Under the pieces are notes generated by a model. The model had not been told where the DNA came from. It worked only from the letters and a program-made list of their open reading frames with translations, and made no database searches. A DNA stretch of 64,000 bases from Carnegiea gigantea (Eukaryota; Streptophyta; Magnoliopsida; Caryophyllales; Cactaceae), in the NCBI GenBank assembly GCA_029747015.1, contig JAKOGI010001984.1:91179-155178 (forward strand), given 5' to 3'. The position numbers were made by a program, and so were the translations under genes. Of this stretch, positions 59,501-64,000 are shown one piece after another (the stretch's first letter is position 1; every line of letters begins with the position of its first letter).

Positions 59501-60053
59501 TTCGGGTCAGAAGTGTTCAAGTCTGATCATTTTGGATCAAGGTCGTTAATATTATGTTCATGCTTGCCGTTGGCATACCCAACAAGCATGTCAAGAACAT
59601 TCAATATACATTCGTCAGGCAAATATGGGTTGGGTTGGTTCGGTTTCAGTCAAAACTAATAAGCTTTATTCAGGACTTAACTCATGCCAATCCCATGTGA
59701 GGTAATCGGTCAGAGTTCATTTTTATAAGCTGTGCTTAGCTGATCTACCATCATCCACATAGCCCATATTCAAGGAAGTTTTTATCTGAAATCCTTTTGC
59801 ATATGATTTGTAGGTGGGGAAACACTACATAGTCGATGCAACTGAAGAGGAGGAATCACAAATGAGTTCAGCCATCTCTATGTCTATCAACAGGCAGGGT
59901 CATATATGTGGTCTGACCAAGCGAGGGGGAGCAGGTGTTGATCCAAGTATCGTACTTGACATGATTTCAGTGGCAAAACATGTCAGCGAGCATTTCATAA
60001 ACACGCTAGACTCAGAAATAGCTGCTGCTGAAGCCCGTGAGGACGATTCATGA
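56572..60053 (+). CDS. RRP42: Exosome complex component RRP42 (RNase PH-like core subunit), 7 coding exons
   Basis: Coding exons: 56572-56697, 57661-57717, 57831-57923, 58275-58353, 58472-58596, 59239-59388, 59814-60053; TGA at 60051-60053. All introns are GT-AG, and joining the exons gives 289 codons with no stop, close to the usual length for plant RRP42. It starts MVGLSIGEKNFIRGGIAQDL and carries LRCDGRKRLSYRPIGVETGV, NGSARVRVGGTDIIASVK, LRRCLLGGKSGAGAGIDLS, VCWDLYIDGLVVSSDGNLLD and HICGLTKRGGAGVDPSIVLD, all conserved in RRP42/EXOSC7-type proteins. The RNase PH folds pair with RRP45-type partners in the hexameric ring of the nuclear and cytoplasmic exosome, which degrades and trims RNA 3' ends; this subunit is generally structural rather than catalytic. 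The only oddity is a 53-bp tandem repeat in intron 5. It appears intact. Confidence 0.95.
58701..58806 (+). repeat. 53-bp tandem duplication in RRP42 intron 5
   Basis: atatcaccctatgccttatg begins copies at 58701 and 58754; both continue with tgttgtgaaaagccaac. It lies well away from both splice sites. Confidence 0.9.
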
Positions 60054-60435
60054 GACTTGTTACACTAGAAAAGGGCTAAGCTTTGAAGTTTTGCAGAACT
60101 AGTGAAGCTAGGCTAGAGTTGAGGTATGATGTCAACAATGATGCTGTCTGAATTCATTATGTAATTGAGCCTTATAGCTCCATGTATGTCGAACTGCTTG
60201 AAGATGAAATGTTACATGGTATAGCACTCTCTGAATACATGGGCAACATTATACCATCCACCCAACCGTTGACTTCGGTTCGTGTATTGAATATTGATTA
60301 AGTACAGATCAAACACCCAGCTGCTAGCTAGTAAAACAGAATTATAAACAAGTGACTGTTCAAACAGAATTAAACAGGCGAGGGGGGACAGGGATGGGTT
60401 GGATGGTATTGATATGATTATCCTAATTAGACAAC
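60054..60435. other. Convergent 3' intergenic region between RRP42 and PSAG
   Basis: 382 bp separates the two stop codons. It must hold both 3' UTRs, which may overlap as antisense ends. No further ORF. Not enough signal to place either poly(A) site. Confidence 0.6.
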
Positions 60436-60930
60436 TTAATCGAAGAACTTGGGATCGTAGCCATTGCTAGAGGTAGCAAGAATGTAGTAAGCGACGATGT
60501 GTCCGATGGAGCCCCAGGCAAGAACGTCGACGATGTTGAACCCAACAGGGTCGTTGGACTTGAGAAGGCTGACATACTCCTTGGCCCTGGTGTCTCCAGC
60601 CTCGTAGTGTGTCTTGCCATTTTGCTCAGGCACCTGCTTGGCCACATTCTCTCTTTGGAAGTTGAAGAACACGAACCTTCCTAGGAAAAGCGACAGGCCG
60701 GTGCTCAGGCTGATCACCAGTGATGGGTTCAGCTCGGCCTTGCACACCATTGAGCCACAGCGTTGCTTCACAGTTCTAACACCCGTCTGGTTCGGTGAGA
60801 CCATGGTCTCGTGGCGAAGACCTTGGAAGGTGCTGCATTTGAGCAGCTGTGGCTTGTCTAGGCTCGGACGGCGGGCGCAGCTTGGGGTGCATAGAGGGCC
60901 CACTAGACTACTTGATGCAGCTGCAGCCAT
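60436..60930 (-). CDS. PSAG: Photosystem I reaction centre subunit V (PsaG), chloroplast precursor
   Basis: A single 164-codon exon on the minus strand. Residues 1-65 are Ser/Ala/Arg-rich and poor in acidic residues, a typical chloroplast transit peptide. The mature protein starts near E66 ([20 protein letters not shown]). Two membrane helices at about 68-89 and 129-151 ([20 protein letters not shown]) flank a stromal loop with [14 protein letters not shown] and [19 protein letters not shown]. PsaG is a PSI core antenna subunit on the LHCI side, which helps stabilise LHCI binding and the PSI core in the thylakoid. Length and sequence are those of an intact plant PsaG. The start is fixed by the transit peptide and the lack of upstream extension. 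Confidence 0.96.
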   Translation of the reverse strand: MAAAASSSLVGPLCTPSCARRPSLDKPQLLKCSTFQGLRHETMVSPNQTGVRTVKQRCGSMVCKAELNPSLVISLSTGLSLFLGRFVFFNFQRENVAKQVPEQNGKTHYEAGDTRAKEYVSLLKSNDPVGFNIVDVLAWGSIGHIVAYYILATSSNGYDPKFFD

Positions 60931-61200
60931 TTCTCCTGCTTAACTTGGATCAGTGATTTGGTACGTTTGGGATCAAAGTACCAAGTGGGATATGAGATTA
61001 GTGAGCTAAGGAGGAGAGAGAACAGGGATGAAACAGAGGATATTATATCAAGTGAATTTGAGAAGACTACCTGGTAGCCACATGTTCATACACAAGAGTG
61101 CCCATCCAATCCCAATCGGTGAGGACCTGCTCACTTCGCTTGCAAAGATATCTTGTGATTTTTGGAGCTGACGTGTCCTCCTTTCATGGGCTGTTTTTGG
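60931..61200 (-). promoter_or_regulatory. PSAG 5' leader and promoter region
   Basis: On the minus strand, gatataatatcc (61039-61051) is a candidate TATA box about 110 bp upstream of the start codon. The ACGT-core element tgacgtgtcc (61169-61178) is a G-box-like motif of the type common in light-regulated promoters. These are motif matches only. Confidence 0.4.
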
Positions 61201-62395
61201 ATCATGGATTGCATCTCCTTGGAATTGGATATCCTTCTTTGTGCTATGTTAGTGTCTATAGACGATGAGATGTAAAACCTAAATATGTTTTCTTTTAATT
61301 AATGGATCATGCTATTTTACCGAATTGAGACGGATATAGACTTGGCAGAGGTGATGTCAGACTCGAATCCGAATTGCCTGGTCCAGATCCATACTAGAAT
61401 TGAGACTCAAAGTTAATTAGGCTAACTCCATTTGGTGTCAAGCGTAAACTACTTCAATGCGAACAAGATATTTCCTCATAAAACTAGTTTATTAGAATGA
61501 ATGTCAACGAACCAAAAGTGACCGTTCTGGCCCCAATCAAAACTAAAACTTTATAGAGCCAAACTTGACCCACCCAAAATTATATTAAACCACCATAAGG
61601 AACAGTTTGTTGTGTGTAGTGAATAGGTAGCAGGCACTACGGTGAACAGGTTAGGCAGTGCACCAAATTATGGGTTTGTTGTTGGGCCAACACTATTTGA
61701 ATGTTAGGAAGTTGATCAAAATATGGGTTTGTTGTTGGTCCAACCTTATTTAAATGTTATTTTTATAAATGAACAATTTACTATACATTCGGCTAGATAT
61801 TTGCTTGATTTAAACAAACTCTGCTTGACTTAATCAATATTCAATATATTGCCCACTTAGCGGATTCTATAAGGAACACATCATGTTAAATGGTAATTGG
61901 TCAGGATAGTTGAGTGGTTTCCACTGGTCAATTGCCAAATTTGGCGACAATGGAATGCAGCTAACACCGGTGCATAACAGTAGGCATGCTTATCTAACTG
62001 GGTATAAAGGTCCGGGTAATCGTCAAAACTAGTTACTCCAAGCATTCTGATCTAGTCGAATGAATGATAAATCTAGCCAAAAGACTGCTTGGTCTAAGTC
62101 ATGATGATTCTCCAGGAGGGGTAACTTAATTCTGATAGCAACTGTACAGTGTAATTCTCTTATTAGAAAAAATGCTACATGACGTAATTTATCAGAGCTG
62201 CATGCATCATAGCTTTAGCTAACCAGTGTTTAGCAGTACTAATGACTAATCTGGTCGAAATTATGATAATGTATGATTTTTTATATAAGTAACATTTACT
62301 ATGTAGGATGTTTTACTTAAAATGATTGCGAATCAGAGAGAGTTATACAATTCTTTAACTAGCTAAATAAAAAGAAATTAATTTCATAAGCAAAT
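61201..62395. other. Intergenic region, nothing recognised
   Basis: AT-rich, no ORF of note. A short direct repeat, caaaatatgggtttgttgttgg.cca, occurs near 61665 and 61718. Confidence 0.5.
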
Positions 62396-62515
62396 CCATA
62401 GATGTCAGTTAGTTCAATTGATACAGTATTTGAGAGTAACAAAAACCTGAATTCGAACCTCACCTATACTAACACTTATGCCTCAATTATACCACCAAAA
62501 AAATCATGAACATAA
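62396..62515 (+). mobile_element. Possible SINE fragment
   Basis: gatgtcagttagttcaattg (62401-62420) and gaattcgaacctcacc (62450-62465) resemble the A and B regions of a tRNA-derived SINE head, spaced about 45 bp. The A box is weak. No tail or TSD could be fixed. Confidence 0.35.
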
Positions 62516-62528
62516 AGTATTGGACTTA

Positions 62529-62751
62529 GGGCCTGTTCTTTTCATAGGTAAATTTTAAAATTCCAACCTCAACATATTTCAATCACTTCAACATACTTCA
62601 ACCCACTTCTATTATTTTAACTAAGTTTAATTTATCACATAAAAAAATTCAATCAATTTTAGCTTATTTCCACTCACTTCAATCTACCTCAATCTATTTC
62701 AATCCACTTTACTCTTTTATCCATCCAATTTACTCACAAAAAGAACAGATG
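62529..62751 (+). mobile_element. Tourist-like MITE (223 bp), TSD TTA
   Basis: The left end, GGGCCTGTTCTTTTCATAGG, and the inverted right end (cacaaaaagaacagatg) are flanked by TTA (62526-62528, 62752-62754). The interior has the same acttcaatc.acttcaa phrases as the 48284 element, so both belong to one family. Confidence 0.7.
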
Positions 62752-62794
62752 TTAAGTACTTTGCTCACTAGTCACTATCCCAACAAAGGAAAGT

Positions 62795-62796
<2 letters not shown>

Positions 62797-62827
<31 letters not shown>
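62797..62827 (+). repeat. Poly(G) run, 31 bases
   Basis: An uninterrupted G tract; the true length may be affected by sequencing or assembly. Confidence 0.9.
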
Positions 62828-62828
<1 letters not shown>

Positions 62829-63976
62829 GCGGGTTTTCTGTGACGTGAATTATGCACCAAGTAAAAGCCCAAACCGGCTAGCTCTCACATCAACCCACGT
62901 TGTGCTAAATCCTCTAGAGTGAAGCATAATTGACTCGCGGTAAAATAAGCCGCCATTGCTTCTATATGTAATTAAAATAATCTTTGGCTCAATCCCATTT
63001 CCACTAATCTGCCGCCCACTCACCACTACTCTTGTCTCCTTAATTTGAATTAAAAACTATTGGCGGTTATTTCATACAATTGTGCAACATATCTTTCTTT
63101 GTCTAATAATAAAAATAGTACCATTGGCATCTTGCACATATTATGATAACTATAAGACATGCAAATTCAGGCATCCTGAAAATAAGATAAATTGAAACCA
63201 AATTATTAAAAAAAAAGGACCCAACATTTGCCAAGAGAGTAGAATACTCCTTCCTTTTTTGTAATTGATTTTTATTTTTTCATTTATTTGCCTAGCTACT
63301 AAATGAAATATCCGTCTTAATTACATGAAAAAAAATTATTATTAAACAATCAACCCCAAATACCTTAAATTCAAAGCTTAATATTTAATATTATCCAAAT
63401 AAAATTGGGGGTGTTGTGTTGACTTTTGGTAAAAGTTGAGTGTTTAATAAATATTTTTCCATTTTGAAATTTATGCATAGGATTCAATGGTTTGTGGCCC
63501 AAAAATCAATTAGATAACTAGTATTTCTAGCGTCCACATCTTCTACATGCAATAAGTGAGAGGGAAAATGTAAACACCATCACTAAAAGCAGCCCAAGTA
63601 GGACTTAAAATATCCATCCAAATTATATCTATTATCTCTATCAATATGAAGTATTTCCTTATTGTGAACTAATATCAACAACACTAAAATCAGCGATACA
63701 GAATCAAAAAAAAAGTATTCTTATTTCGGACTATTATTTTAGTTTTCACATACAACAACCCCTCCTCTCAATACGGGTCCTGCTTTTGTGGGGTATGGAA
63801 AGATATAGATATAAGTAACCTTACCTTTACAGGCGACTCTGAGTGAAGGGACGCTAACTCCCAGAGACCCACATAAAAATAGTTTGAGAAAATATTTAAA
63901 AGTTGAAAAGTAATGATAGATAGAAGGGTTGACAACAATGCATATTTATACACATATACATGTATATACATAGCCA
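62828..63976. other. Intergenic region, nothing recognised
   Basis: AT-rich sequence with no recognised gene, RNA or transposon end. The minus-strand frame at 63768-63995 overlaps the CA repeat and is probably chance. Confidence 0.45.
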
Positions 63977-64000
63977 TACACACACACACACGCACACACA
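63977..64000 (+). repeat. (CA)n microsatellite at the window edge
   Basis: acacacacac with one cg interruption (acgcacac), cut by the right edge. Preceded by cacatatacatgtatatacata. Confidence 0.9.

Noticed and set aside
60499..60943. Plus-strand ORFs opposite PSAG
   Set aside because: Antisense shadows of the intact minus-strand PSAG coding region.

Overview
This is a stretch of a repeat-rich flowering-plant nuclear genome, probably a dicot. The evidence is a nuclear gene for a photosystem I subunit with a chloroplast transit peptide, an intron-containing exosome gene, and several plant-specific LTR-retrotransposon lineages (Athila-like, SIRE/Maximus-like copia, Reina-like chromovirus). I cannot name the species from sequence alone. 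I see no organelle or bacterial sequence, tRNA, rRNA or CRISPR array.

Layout. (1) 1-27359 is a three-deep nest of LTR retrotransposons. Element B, the outer host, is gag-only. Its 5' LTR starts just off the left edge and is broken at 1141/22251 by element A, a decayed Athila-type Ty3/gypsy element (1142-22250, TSD atgct). Element A is itself broken at 8952/19640 by element C, a SIRE-type Ty1/copia element with an envelope-like third ORF (8953-19634, TSD atatg). LTR divergence falls from B to A to C, as the nesting order requires. (2) 27360-about 38000 holds an LTR fragment and then the 3' part of another Athila-like element, D: integrase C-terminus, post-pol ORF, 3' noncoding region and LTR start. 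Element D carries a local tandem duplication, and a 2530-bp probable solo LTR, E (31641-34170, TSD ggagg), sits in the first copy. (3) 38000-50390 is gene-free. It holds tandem duplications, an 11-copy 54-bp minisatellite (41833-42424), a dispersed TGTGAACATTA motif cluster (44818-45250), a Tourist-like MITE and a Mutator-like inverted-repeat element. (4) 50393-55586 is a complete but dead Reina-type chromovirus, F, with TSD cgttg, 312-bp LTRs and a recognisable chromodomain. (5) 55684-64000 is the genic end: a SINE-like repeat, the seven-coding-exon RRP42 gene (56572-60053, +), the convergent intronless PSAG gene (60436-60930, -), and intergenic sequence with a second MITE, a SINE-like fragment, a 31-base G run and a CA microsatellite.

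Only RRP42 (core RNA exosome ring) and PSAG (photosystem I subunit V) look like intact host genes. All retroelement reading frames carry stops or frameshifts. The most unusual points are: a promoter-like block immediately upstream of the envelope-like ORF in C; the uncharacterised gag-like and second ORF of B; the roughly 50-bp inverted termini plus roughly 100-bp direct repeats on E, with an empty-site paralogue in the window; and the 54-bp minisatellite with internal half-repeats.
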